Source of the DNA: Psychrobacter glaciei
GTDB taxonomy: Bacteria > Pseudomonadota > Gammaproteobacteria > Pseudomonadales > Moraxellaceae
DNA length: 64,000 bases
Direction: 5' to 3'
Assembly: GCF_014652895.1 (NCBI RefSeq)
Contig: NZ_BMZR01000004.1
Span: 203,426-267,425 of the forward strand
A program made the position numbers and the translations under genes. Position 1 is the stretch's first letter. Each line of letters starts with the position of its first letter. The notes under the pieces are model-generated. The model saw nothing but the letters and a program-made list of their open reading frames with translations, did not search any database and was not told where the DNA came from. Shown here piece after piece: positions 8,370 through 16,474 of this stretch.

Positions 8370-8594
8370 ACGGCTAAACAGAAAACCATTAATCAGAAGG
8401 TAGATAATCAAAAACACAGATGCCAAGCAATCGGTCAACCTTAAACGACCAATGTTACAAGATACTTAACACGCTCTACTTAACTCCTAAAGAATTGATA
8501 CCACTCAATAGTTTATAATCTAATTATATATTTATCATAAAAACTGGTATAAAGTACGCTTTATTGTTATGCCCCACCCTTTAGGAGTTCTACT

Positions 8595-9101
8595 ATGTTT
8601 ACTATTCCTGTATTAGATATCAAATCTGACCCATTAGATGCATTATTGGCCGTGGTCGGTTATCGCCTGTCTATGCTAGCTGATAGCGACAATGAAGACG
8701 TCAAAGCACTATTTGCTGATCGCAAAGTCACGATTGAATTTGCCAGTACTGAATCTGATATTGCCCGTTCTTTTAGCTTTGATAATGGACAGTTTAGCCA
8801 ACACAGCGGTCATGCAAAAGAAGCGGACCTAACCATCAATTTCAAAGACTCTATGACTGGCGTTAAGCTTTTGACCCAAGGCAGTCTGCCTGCTTTTATG
8901 ACAGCAGTACAAGAAGGTAACCTGAGCATCGAGGGTGATTACAGTCTAATGATGTGGTTCAACAAGCTTGCCAAACACATCGTGCCAGCCATTCCAGAAG
9001 AGTGTAAGCCTTATCTTGATAAAGCCAAACCTTATGCCTATAAAGCACAGAAATTTGCTGAGCATTGGGTTGGTGTTGCTAAGCATAAATTGGGTAAATA
9101 G
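8595..9101 (+). CDS. SCP2 sterol-binding domain protein
   Basis: This 168-residue soluble protein resembles the SCP2 lipid-binding fold. Its core runs IEFASTESDIARSFSFDNGQF, then ADLTINFKDSMTGVKLLTQGS, then AVQEGNLSIEGDYSLMMWFNKL, the pattern of SCP2 proteins that form a hydrophobic pocket. UbiJ, an accessory factor for ubiquinone synthesis, has a comparable domain, but no ubiquinone genes lie nearby, so that role is not assigned. A good ribosome binding site (TTTAGGAG) precedes the ATG. The gene is followed by a strong terminator at 9223-9258. Confidence 0.72.
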   Translation: MFTIPVLDIKSDPLDALLAVVGYRLSMLADSDNEDVKALFADRKVTIEFASTESDIARSFSFDNGQFSQHSGHAKEADLTINFKDSMTGVKLLTQGSLPAFMTAVQEGNLSIEGDYSLMMWFNKLAKHIVPAIPEECKPYLDKAKPYAYKAQKFAEHWVGVAKHKLGK

Positions 9102-9222
9102 TCAGACATAAAAAGTTAGATAACTGAATAGCCAACGATGACTATTGATGTGCCTCTAAGATGTTTCTAATGTGCTTAATTGTAGCCATTCTAAATACTA
9201 TCTAGTCGCGTTCTGACTTTCT

Positions 9223-9258
9223 AAAAAGGTTGCGGTATACTATATCGCAGCCTTTTTT
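9223..9258 (+). terminator. Intrinsic terminator after the SCP2 gene
   Basis: A long, nearly perfect hairpin pairs AAAAAGGTTGCGGTATA with TATATCGCAGCCTTTTTT and ends in six T. It insulates the SCP2 gene from bioB. Confidence 0.9.
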
Positions 9259-9292
9259 ATTGTTTTAGAACCATTAAATACTTTAAAACAAT
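9259..9292 (+). promoter_or_regulatory. Candidate BirA-type operator upstream of bioB
   Basis: An inverted repeat, ATTGTTTTA (9259-9267) and TAAAACAAT (9284-9292), lies 51 bp before the bioB start. From TTGT to ACAA it spans 32 bp, close to the known biotin operator layout (TTGTAAACC, a 14-16 base spacer, GGTTTACAA). The outer TTGT/ACAA matches but the inner bases differ, so this is a suggestion from position and symmetry only. Its left arm touches the T tract of the preceding terminator. Confidence 0.3.
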
Positions 9293-9343
9293 AAAAGACG
9301 CAAATATCCATATTTTTAATACCGTTATAAAAGGACTTATATT

Positions 9344-10507
9344 ATGGCAGGACTGCTTAGTATCTCAGAACCTAACGCCGACAGCCAAACTGACACACTT
9401 AACAATCAAGCCAATACAACCAATGAGTTGTTGGCGATGCTAGCCACAGACGCGATTAAAACAGACCAAAATGTGACCAGCAAACACAGCCGTGAACAAA
9501 TTTCTCAGCTCTTTGATTTGCCTTTGATGGATTTATTATTACAAGCACAAACTATCCACCGTCAACATTTTAAAGCGAATGAAGTGCAAATCAGCACCTT
9601 GCTGTCTATTAAAACAGGTAACTGCCCAGAAGACTGTGGCTATTGCTCGCAATCAGGTCATCATCGCGATACCACCAACCTGCAAGCAGAGAAACGCATA
9701 GAAGTCGATAAGGTCATTGCCGCAGCCAAACGTGCCAAAGCCAGTGGCTCGTCACGCTTCTGTATGGGTGCAGCGTGGAAACATCCTAGCGCCAAAGACA
9801 TGCCCTATGTGGTTGAACTGGTCAAAGAAGTAAAAGCGTTAGGTCTTGAGACCTGTATGACGCTTGGTATGCTTGATACCAATCAAGCAACGCAATTGGC
9901 GGATGCAGGATTGGATTATTACAATCATAATTTGGATACCTCGCGCCGCTACTATGAGCAAGTTGTCAGCACGCGCAGCTATGACGAGCGCTTAGATACT
10001 ATCAATAACGTGCGCAACTCAGGTATCAATGTCTGTAGCGGCAATATCGTTGGTATGGGTGAAAGCCGTGACGATCGCATCGACTGGGTACACGAGCTGC
10101 TAAAAATGCCCAAAGCGCCAGAGTCGATTCCAGTCAATCTATTAGTGCCCATTAAAGGCACCCCGATTGGCGATAAGGTATTAGCAGAAGGTCAGCTGCC
10201 TGTACTTGAGTGGATTCGTACGATTGCCGTGGCGCGTATTTGCTGCCCAACCAGCTATGTGCGCCTGTCGGCTGGTCGCGAAAGCCTATCTGACTCTGAG
10301 CAAGCACTGGCCTTTATGGCAGGTGCCAATTCATTCTTTTATGGTGACAAACTTCTGACCACTGGTAACGCCAGTCAATCAGGCGATGACAGACTCATGC
10401 GTGAGCTTGGTCTAACAAAGCAGTTTGCCGCACCAAGAGCGCCTAGAGTATTGCCTGTGATGGATGCGATGAACGGTCATCAAACACAAGTCGTGATGGC
10501 TGATTAA
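9344..10507 (+). CDS. bioB: Biotin synthase BioB
   Basis: BioB is the radical SAM enzyme that inserts sulfur into dethiobiotin to make biotin. The 387-residue protein carries the radical SAM cysteines in [13 protein letters not shown] (Cys94, Cys98, Cys101), which bind the catalytic 4Fe-4S cluster. Conserved family motifs [26 protein letters not shown] and RLSAGRE follow. Compared with E. coli BioB it has an N-terminal extension of about 40 residues, which is low in complexity and Thr/Asn-rich. The start has an AAAGGA upstream. No other bio genes are in the window, so bioB is unlinked from bioFCDA here. hemJ follows after 76 bp on the same strand and may be cotranscribed. Confidence 0.96.
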   Translation: MAGLLSISEPNADSQTDTLNNQANTTNELLAMLATDAIKTDQNVTSKHSREQISQLFDLPLMDLLLQAQTIHRQHFKANEVQISTLLSIKTGNCPEDCGYCSQSGHHRDTTNLQAEKRIEVDKVIAAAKRAKASGSSRFCMGAAWKHPSAKDMPYVVELVKEVKALGLETCMTLGMLDTNQATQLADAGLDYYNHNLDTSRRYYEQVVSTRSYDERLDTINNVRNSGINVCSGNIVGMGESRDDRIDWVHELLKMPKAPESIPVNLLVPIKGTPIGDKVLAEGQLPVLEWIRTIAVARICCPTSYVRLSAGRESLSDSEQALAFMAGANSFFYGDKLLTTGNASQSGDDRLMRELGLTKQFAAPRAPRVLPVMDAMNGHQTQVVMAD

Positions 10508-10583
10508 GGCCTGATGAACACATTCCACTTTACCGTATAACCAACTAGCAGTAGACAATCAAAGCTGAGTAAGAGAAACCTAG

Positions 10584-11018
10584 ATGGCAGACTATTTTAA
10601 CTGGATTAAAGCAGCACACATTATTTCTATGGTGTGCTGGTTTGCGGCGATTTTCTATTTGCCACGCCTGTTCGTTTATCACGCGATGAGCGATGATAGC
10701 ATTAGCCAAGAGCGCTTTACCATTATGGAGCGCAAGCTCTATCGCGGTATTATGACACCATCGATGATAGCGACATGGGTATTTGGTCTATGGATGTTAG
10801 GTCTAGGCTGGGATGTGTATAAAACTCAAGGTTGGTTACACGTTAAGCTCTTGCTGGTCGTACTACTATCTGGCTATCATGGGGCATGCGGATTTTATCG
10901 TAAAAAACTGATGGATAATCCTCACTATAAATCACACAAGTTTTGGCGCTGGTTTAATGAAGTGCCAGTATTTGCTTTGGTCATTATCGTAATTTTAGTG
11001 GTGGTAAAACCATTCTAA
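10584..11018 (+). CDS. hemJ: Protoporphyrinogen oxidase HemJ
   Basis: HemJ is a membrane protein that oxidises protoporphyrinogen IX to protoporphyrin IX in haem synthesis. The 144-residue length and four membrane segments fit the family. The conserved N-terminal stretch KAAHIISMVCWFAAIFYLPRLFVYH holds the invariant His of the first helix and the LPRLFVYH motif. The central W-HVKLLLVVLLSGYHG and the C-terminal FNEVPVFALVIIVILVVVKPF also match. It lies 76 bp downstream of bioB with no terminator between them. The bidirectional terminator at 11071-11110 ends the unit. Confidence 0.9.
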   Translation: MADYFNWIKAAHIISMVCWFAAIFYLPRLFVYHAMSDDSISQERFTIMERKLYRGIMTPSMIATWVFGLWMLGLGWDVYKTQGWLHVKLLLVVLLSGYHGACGFYRKKLMDNPHYKSHKFWRWFNEVPVFALVIIVILVVVKPF

Positions 11019-11070
11019 AATCTAGTCAAATTGCTAATCACTAATTTCTAGAACTAACGGCCTAAAAATA

Positions 11071-11110
11071 AAAAGCGTCCGCTACTTTAATAAGTAACGG
11101 ACGCTTTTTT
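11071..11110. terminator. Bidirectional intrinsic terminator between hemJ and the NlpC/P60-like gene
   Basis: AAAAGCGTCCG and CGGACGCTTTT form the base of a hairpin topped by TACTT/AAGTA-type pairing, with T runs on both strands. It lies between two converging genes. Confidence 0.9.
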
Positions 11111-11181
11111 ATTATCCTAATATACCAAAGGCATTTGACATAGCCAATCGTATTTTATGACTTACTGTCAAACAGTAGAGC

Positions 11182-12018
11182 TTAAACACTAGGGCGCATG
11201 ATTTGATAGACATTGCTTAAATCATACACACGGTAGCGCGCAGGCTCACGGCGGTTTTCGCCTGCATAGCTCAGTATCAAGGCTTGCTTTGCACGTTCAT
11301 CGACCCAACCGACGAACAGTCCACTATGCTCAACACCATTGTAGCCATGATTAATATAGTAGAGCCAATCCCCGACTTCAATCTCGCCACTATTGGCGTA
11401 CGGACCTTGACCATAAGTCCCTCTATGCACCGTATCACGCGTCACCCCTGCCCGTTTAAATACCGCATCCAGATAATCCCAACAGCCGCCTTGAATAATC
11501 GATCGCTCGTTCAGTGCCATTTTGCGCGCTGTACTCACCACCTCACGCGCTGCCATATTGCTTTGGGTCTCAGCATTACTGAGCAACGGTAAATACTCAC
11601 TATCGACGTTGTCATAATTACCGGATAAAAATGCTGGTAGCGCGCTAGGTGCTTGACGTTGTACGTCAGGATAACGATAAGAAGTATTGACAGCTGGCGG
11701 ATTCGCGTAAGGGTTGTTGTTAGAATAACTAGTGGTTGAATAAGAGGGAGTACTAGTTGGTCGAACATTGACAGGGCTTGATCGATAGCTGCCAGCACGT
11801 TGAATCGTAGAGCGTGTACTCACTTTGGCAGCAGGTACCGCAGCATGCGTTGGTGTATAACGGGCACTGTACTCAGGCTGGACGGACTTTTGCGCAATAA
11901 GCGCGCTCATACTATCTGCATGGGCTTGACCTACCACACCGACAGTGAGTAGCAATAGACTGCACGACATACTACATGACGTTGTGACCGACGACATAGA
12001 CACTGGCAAACGCGACAT
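11182..12018 (-). CDS. Secreted NlpC/P60- or CHAP-like cysteine peptidase-fold protein
   Basis: This 278-residue protein has an N-terminal hydrophobic stretch that looks like a signal peptide (about residues 10-34, ending VGQAHA). A Ser/Thr/Pro/Tyr-rich linker covers about 40-125. A C-terminal domain (about 150-278) follows with GGCWDYLDAVFKRAG, SGEIEVGDWLYYINHGYNGVEHSGLFVGW and a final YRVYDLSNVYQIMRP. The Cys in GGCW and His in VEHSG sit where the catalytic pair of papain-fold peptidoglycan or amide hydrolases would be, so a cell-wall or envelope role is likely. The exact family is uncertain. The gene is alone between a terminator and a MITE-bearing gap. Confidence 0.65.
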   Translation of the reverse strand: MSRLPVSMSSVTTSCSMSCSLLLLTVGVVGQAHADSMSALIAQKSVQPEYSARYTPTHAAVPAAKVSTRSTIQRAGSYRSSPVNVRPTSTPSYSTTSYSNNNPYANPPAVNTSYRYPDVQRQAPSALPAFLSGNYDNVDSEYLPLLSNAETQSNMAAREVVSTARKMALNERSIIQGGCWDYLDAVFKRAGVTRDTVHRGTYGQGPYANSGEIEVGDWLYYINHGYNGVEHSGLFVGWVDERAKQALILSYAGENRREPARYRVYDLSNVYQIMRPSV

Positions 12019-12272
12019 GACTAGCTCCTTGTCAATAGCATCGCAATGATAGCATTAACAATAATAGGGGTTGGATTTCCAATCCTATTTATAAACTATT
12101 TAAGCGTGCATCTGCAAGCATTATTCCTTTTTCATTGACGATAAAAGGTATAAAAAGACAGACTAGTGGTAGTAGAGAAAAAGGGTTTAGACAAGCGATA
12201 AAAATGTAAGTACGAATAATACGGGAGTGGGATAGAAATTTTTAGAAAAGTATAAGCTCACAATTATAAGGC

Positions 12273-12311
12273 TAGGGCGTGTCCTCATTTTTAAAATGAG
12301 GACACGCCCTA
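12273..12311. mobile_element. MITE-like element, copy 2 (TIR type GTCCTCA, TIRs only)
   Basis: A perfect 41-bp palindrome (12272-12312) consists of two 20-base arms, CTAGGGCGTGTCCTCATTTT and its complement, around one central base. It is bracketed by TA like the other copies. All interior sequence is gone, so the element is just two terminal repeats joined. It starts 9 bp after the stop codon of the minus-strand gene at 12321-12812 and could also act as a transcription-stopping hairpin for it. Confidence 0.85.
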
Positions 12312-12320
12312 GTAAAGACG

Positions 12321-12812
12321 CTAATCGCTGCTCATCTTAATATTGACATGGCGCTTTGTCAGCGCTTGACCTTGCAAGATAGCTTTAGCAGCGGTTGCCT
12401 CTTGGACAGTCTCAAAGCCGCTAATATGATACTTATGTGCATTGTCACTATCGCAAATTTGTAGCTGTTCGCCGATAAGCTTGACGTCATCACTATCGGT
12501 CAAATGGATGTGCTCACGCTTACCATTATTGTCATGCACCAGCTCGCCAGCTCGCACCCATAAGATGCCGCTATTAATAACGCCACTCATGGCCTTTTTG
12601 CGTTGTTGGCGTTGCTTATTAAAAATAAAACTACCGATAATAAGCAAAGCAAGCGCACCAATAGCCAAGCGCTCAGAGAGTAGACTCATGGCCATGGCCA
12701 CTGCAACTGCACCAATAAGCAATGCTGACCCAAACCAAAACAGACCATTATCAGCCGTTTGCGGTTGAGCCTGCAGAGTAATTTTGGCACCATCATCAGT
12801 CAGCTTGAGCAT
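12321..12812 (-). CDS. Small membrane protein of unknown function
   Basis: This 163-residue protein has an N-terminal segment of about 22 residues, two adjacent membrane helices (about 24-44 and 48-64) joined by a short turn, and a soluble C-terminal domain of about 95 residues beginning KQRQQRKKAMSG. That domain looks like a small beta-rich PH-type domain (SGILWVRAGELVHDNNGKREHIHL). I cannot assign a family or function. It lies between rph and the secreted peptidase-like gene on the same strand. Its 3' end abuts MITE copy 2. Confidence 0.6.
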   Translation of the reverse strand: MLKLTDDGAKITLQAQPQTADNGLFWFGSALLIGAVAVAMAMSLLSERLAIGALALLIIGSFIFNKQRQQRKKAMSGVINSGILWVRAGELVHDNNGKREHIHLTDSDDVKLIGEQLQICDSDNAHKYHISGFETVQEATAAKAILQGQALTKRHVNIKMSSD

Positions 12813-12975
12813 GCGTTACTACCTGTTGCAGAACCACTGTTTTTTGAGAGACAATTATCTTTTAAAAGACAATCATGTGTTTTGGGAAACAACTATCTGT
12901 CAAAAGACACTTAACTATCAAAGATTAACGATAGCATCAAAAAAATATTTAATCATCTTAGACATTAACAGTAGA

Positions 12976-13692
12976 TTACCAGCCTAACGCTATTTTTTGC
13001 ATCGCAATAAGCTCTGCAATGCCTTTTTCTGCCAGTACCAACATATCGTCTGCTTGCGCACGGGTGAATGGCTTTTCTTCTGCCGTACCTTGTAGTTCAA
13101 TGAACTCACCTTTCTGAGTCATCACCACATTCAAGTCCGTATCACAGCTGGCGTCTTCTTCGTAGTTCAAATCTAGATACGCTTTGCCATCTTTCATACC
13201 AACAGAAACCGCAGCGACCAAACCAATCAATGGGTCCGCTTTCAATTTTTTGGCTTTTTGGATGCTTTCTAACGCATCAATGAGCGCGATAGCTGCGCCA
13301 GTCACACTAGCGGTACGAGTACCACCATCTGCTTGCAACACATCACAATCAAGATAAATGGTGTTTTCGCCCAGCTTGCTCAAGTCAATCATGGCACGCA
13401 AGCTACGACCGATGAGACGTTGAATTTCTTGTGTGCGACCTGACTGTTTACCACGTGCCGCTTCGCGTTGATTACGGGTATTGGTCGCTCGTGGCAACAT
13501 ACCGTATTCTGCCGTGATCCAGCCCTTACCCTTACCTTTGAGCCAACGCGGTACGCCTGATTCAACACTGGCTGTGCAGAGTACTTTGGTATCGCCAAAG
13601 CTGACTAATACAGACCCTTCAGCATGCTTAGTATAGTGGCGCTCAAAGCTGATCGAGCGAAGTTGGTCAAGCTCACGATTGTCAATACGCAT
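12976..13692 (-). CDS. rph: Ribonuclease PH
   Basis: RNase PH is a phosphate-dependent 3'-5' exoribonuclease that trims tRNA precursors. The 238-residue length is typical and the protein is complete: start [27 protein letters not shown], phosphate-site and RNA-binding residues in [28 protein letters not shown], and the second core motif [19 protein letters not shown]. The C-terminus runs through [12 protein letters not shown]. It forms a hexameric ring in the cytoplasm. The gene is 163 bp upstream of the small membrane protein gene on the same strand and downstream of the first fadD. Confidence 0.96.
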   Translation of the reverse strand: MRIDNRELDQLRSISFERHYTKHAEGSVLVSFGDTKVLCTASVESGVPRWLKGKGKGWITAEYGMLPRATNTRNQREAARGKQSGRTQEIQRLIGRSLRAMIDLSKLGENTIYLDCDVLQADGGTRTASVTGAAIALIDALESIQKAKKLKADPLIGLVAAVSVGMKDGKAYLDLNYEEDASCDTDLNVVMTQKGEFIELQGTAEEKPFTRAQADDMLVLAEKGIAELIAMQKIALGW

Positions 13693-13888
13693 AAAAATTC
13701 CTAGTACGATGTTTTAAAAGCAATGTCATAAGATAAGGGGTCTGTCATTATTTGGGTAGTAGCCAGTATTTATTTAGCGAAACACTTGAGTTCCGAAACA
13801 CTTGGATTCCAACATACTGACACTCCGAAATAAAGGATAACTGGATGCCTTAGCAGACCTAAATATTACGACATCCTAACGTGGCGAC

Positions 13889-13923
13889 GGCGCAATAGCA
13901 AGATTCACTCAAGCTATTACGCC
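13889..13923 (-). terminator. GC-rich hairpin after the first fadD
   Basis: GGCGCAATAGC pairs with GCTATTACGCC (one mismatch) across a 13-base loop. It starts 28 bp past the fadD stop codon on the minus strand. No T run follows, so it may be a weak or Rho-assisted terminator or a 3' stabilising hairpin. Confidence 0.45.
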
Positions 13924-13951
13924 GCTGTTGCCATTAAATATGGCGCTTGCT

Positions 13952-15736
13952 TTATTCTAAACCTTCCATCTTACGCAATTCTTTACGGAGGATTTTACCC
14001 ACGTTTGATTTTGGTAATTCGTCAACGAACTGCACGTGACGCGGACGTTTGTAACCAGTCAACTGCTTTTTGCCAAAATCAAGCAGCTCCTGCTCAGTCA
14101 CATTGCCTTTTTTGACCACAAAGATTTTTGGTTCTTCGCCACGGTCATCGTTCGGAATACCAATGGCACCACACTCTACCACACCTGGATGCTCGCTCAT
14201 GGCTTCTTCGATTTCGTTTGGATAGACATTAAAGCCAGAGACCAAAATCATATCTTTTTTGCGATCAACAATTTTTATAAAGCCTTTTTCGTCCATGATA
14301 CCGATGTCACCCGTTTTTAGATAACCGTTGACAGTAAAGCTCTCGGCGGTTTCTTCTGGACGATTTTGATAACCAATCATCACCTGAGGACCTTTGACAC
14401 AGATTTCACCACGATCGCCTAAGGCGACTTCATTTTCATCATCATCAATCAGTATCACATCGGTGCTAGAAGCAGGAATACCAATTTTACCCGTAAATTC
14501 AGCGATGGTCATTGGGTTAAAAGCAACCACAGGGGATGTCTCAGACAAACCATAACCTTCGACGATAGGTAAACCAGTGATTTTATGCCACTCTTTTGCC
14601 ACACTTGGCAATACCGACATACCACCGCCAATCGAGGCTTTCAAGTTAGAGAAATCTAGGTCGGCAAAGCTGTCTTTATGTACCAAACCATTAAACAAGG
14701 TATTTACCGCAGGGATAAAAGCAGGTTTGTATTTACCCATCTCCTTGATCAAGCCGTCAAGATCACGTGGATTTGGAATAAGTAAACCAGCACAACCTTG
14801 GTACATGCTATACATCCCACAAACCATAAATGAGAACACATGGTATAGCGGTAGCGCCGTCAAAAGAACATCAGTAGCTTCGATATCATCTTCAAAAGCA
14901 CTGTCCATGAGCGCACTAATCTGTAGCATATTGGCTATTAAGTTGCCATGAGACAACATCGCGCCTTTAGCAACACCGGTCGTGCCGCCAGTATATTGTA
15001 ACAACGCCACATCGCTTAGATTCATGTCAGGGCGCTTATACTCGCTAGCTGAGACCGCATTTAGCGCATGCTTAAAGCTGGTGCTCTCTGGCAAACTATA
15101 AGACGGAATCATTTTTTTGACATGGCGAGCGACGAGGTTGACCACGGTTCCTTTCACCGTGCCGAGCATATCACCGAGCTTACAGACAATGACGTGCTTG
15201 ACCTGACCTTTGTCTTCTGCCTCTTCGTAAGTCTTGGCAAAGTTTTCGACGATAAACAATGCTTTGGCACCGCTGTCATGCAACTGGTGCGACAATTCGC
15301 GGCTGGTATACAACGGGTTGACATTGACCAACACCATACCTGCCCGAATGATGCCTAACATCACAATAGGATATTGCAAAATATTGGGCATCATCGCCCC
15401 CACTTTGTCGCCTTTGACCAGTCCTAACGACTGTAAGTAACTGGCTATCTGGCGACTGTATAGGTCTAATTGCTTAAAGCTAATAGAGGCGCCCATACAG
15501 ATATAGGCAGGTTTTTGTCCATACCGGCTAAAGTTGCGTTCGAACACTTCAAGTAAAGAGGTACTGTCATCTGGCATATCGATAGTCGCATCGATATTGT
15601 AGCGCTCGTAAGCATTCAGCCAAGGACGGTCACTAGCTATCGTCGGCATCGTAGGAAAGGTGTTGGTCTCAATTGTTGACTGAGCATCTTTAGCCCCGCT
15701 GTCGTTTGTTGTCTCTTTATTGATATTGTCCGTCAT
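13952..15736 (-). CDS. fadD: Long-chain fatty acyl-CoA synthetase FadD (paralogue 1)
   Basis: This 594-residue AMP-forming acyl-CoA ligase activates long-chain fatty acids for beta-oxidation or phospholipid synthesis at the inner face of the membrane. The signature loop YTGGTTGVAKGAMLSHGNL, GYGLSETSPVV, GYLKTGDIG and DRKKDMILVSGFNVYPNEIE are intact, and the catalytic Lys lies in the final PKSNVGKILRKELR. It has a Ser/Thr/Asn-rich N-terminal extension of about 30 residues compared with the second copy. A close paralogue lies upstream on the same strand, an arrangement like the adjacent fadD1/fadD2 of Pseudomonas. A 738-bp gap with hairpins, a MITE and a terminator separates the two copies. Confidence 0.93.
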   Translation of the reverse strand: MTDNINKETTNDSGAKDAQSTIETNTFPTMPTIASDRPWLNAYERYNIDATIDMPDDSTSLLEVFERNFSRYGQKPAYICMGASISFKQLDLYSRQIASYLQSLGLVKGDKVGAMMPNILQYPIVMLGIIRAGMVLVNVNPLYTSRELSHQLHDSGAKALFIVENFAKTYEEAEDKGQVKHVIVCKLGDMLGTVKGTVVNLVARHVKKMIPSYSLPESTSFKHALNAVSASEYKRPDMNLSDVALLQYTGGTTGVAKGAMLSHGNLIANMLQISALMDSAFEDDIEATDVLLTALPLYHVFSFMVCGMYSMYQGCAGLLIPNPRDLDGLIKEMGKYKPAFIPAVNTLFNGLVHKDSFADLDFSNLKASIGGGMSVLPSVAKEWHKITGLPIVEGYGLSETSPVVAFNPMTIAEFTGKIGIPASSTDVILIDDDENEVALGDRGEICVKGPQVMIGYQNRPEETAESFTVNGYLKTGDIGIMDEKGFIKIVDRKKDMILVSGFNVYPNEIEEAMSEHPGVVECGAIGIPNDDRGEEPKIFVVKKGNVTEQELLDFGKKQLTGYKRPRHVQFVDELPKSNVGKILRKELRKMEGLE

Positions 15737-15786
15737 AACTTCCCCTAAATATTACCGTTAAAAAGATAGAATAATCTGATGAAAAT

Positions 15787-15837
15787 ATCCTGAACGTCAG
15801 GATTGTTTATGCATTCTAATAAATGAACAATCCTGAC
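15787..15837 (-). promoter_or_regulatory. Overlapping inverted repeats (alternative hairpins) upstream of fadD
   Basis: Fifty to 100 bp before the fadD start three arms overlap: ATCCTGA (15787-15793), GTCAGGATTGTTTAT (15796-15810) and ATGAACAATCCTGAC (15823-15837). The middle arm can pair with the left one (7 bp, 3-base loop) or with the right one (14 of 15 bp, 12-base loop), but not both. This could be a pair of operator half-sites or a leader RNA switch. Symmetry is seen directly; the function is inference. Confidence 0.55.
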
Positions 15838-15988
15838 ACTCATCACTAAGCCTACTACAAACTAGGCTAAAAAGTTAAACCGCTAATACGTTTTTACGAC
15901 GATAATCATGCCAGCTCTATAGCGCCAAACTCATACAATTCTATCGCTAAATAAGAAAATATATCGGCAGGCACTATAGCAGTTCTGC

Positions 15989-16298
15989 TAAGGCGTGTCT
16001 TCATTTTAAAAATGGTGATAAAAATGAGATAAATTGCCGTCAAACAAGGAAAGTAGCGCAAATGATATCGGGATATTAACCAGCTATTTGACGATTTTTG
16101 GTAAGGTTTAGCTATAGTCAAAATACCCCAAAAACACGACGATAGTGCTGATATTAATTTTTTGTAGCCTCTGTCTGCACAGGCACAGCAAGCAAAACAA
16201 ATTGATATCAGCAGTGCGTGATGTATCGATGTTACTTTTCATTGACTATATATTTAGCCCATTTAAATGACTATCAAGTGAATTGAAGACACGCCCTA
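15989..16298. mobile_element. MITE-like element, copy 3 (TIR type GTCTTCA)
   Basis: A 310-bp element with ends AAGGCGTGTCTTCA and, on the other strand, AGGGCGTGTCTTCA, bracketed by TA at 15989-15990 and 16297-16298. The left interior resembles copy 1, including AAAATGAG, CAAACAAG and TTTGACGATTTTTGG. In the frame starting at 16057 it reads RK*YRDINQLFDDFW*GL, which lines up with RKYEPIDKISDDVWQNL of copy 1 but has stops, so it is a decayed relative. The right interior adds an inner inverted repeat (TGCTGATAT near 16147 and ATATCAGCA near 16213) absent from copy 1. It lies in the gap between the two fadD genes. Confidence 0.78.
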
Positions 16299-16343
16299 AA
16301 CATTCTCTATGAATACTGGCAAAACACACTGGTAGAAACAAAC

Positions 16344-16383
16344 AAAAATGATAAGGCAGTATAAAACCGGCCTTATCATTTTT
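16344..16383 (-). terminator. Intrinsic terminator after the second fadD
   Basis: A perfect 14-bp stem, AAAAATGATAAGGC / GCCTTATCATTTTT, with a 12-base loop and T runs on both strands. It lies about 90 bp past the stop codon of the fadD gene at 16475-18202. Confidence 0.85.
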
Positions 16384-16474
16384 GGTCATCACGAAATTTT
16401 ATACCACAATAGTCGTTATCAGCTCCAATAAAAGGCGGCTGATAACAAACTGTCTAGCATTGACTATTAATTAT

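Noticed and set aside
8460..8560. Promoter TTGATA / TATAAT before the SCP2 gene
   Set aside because: The boxes are only 13 bp apart, too close for a typical sigma-70 promoter.
12784..12987. Plus-strand frame of 67 codons between rph and the small membrane gene
   Set aside because: It overlaps both neighbours and consists of imperfect short repeats; no known motif.
15906..16121. Minus-strand 71-codon frame in the gap between the fadD genes
   Set aside because: It crosses the boundary of MITE copy 3 and reads through its inverted repeat; not a gene.
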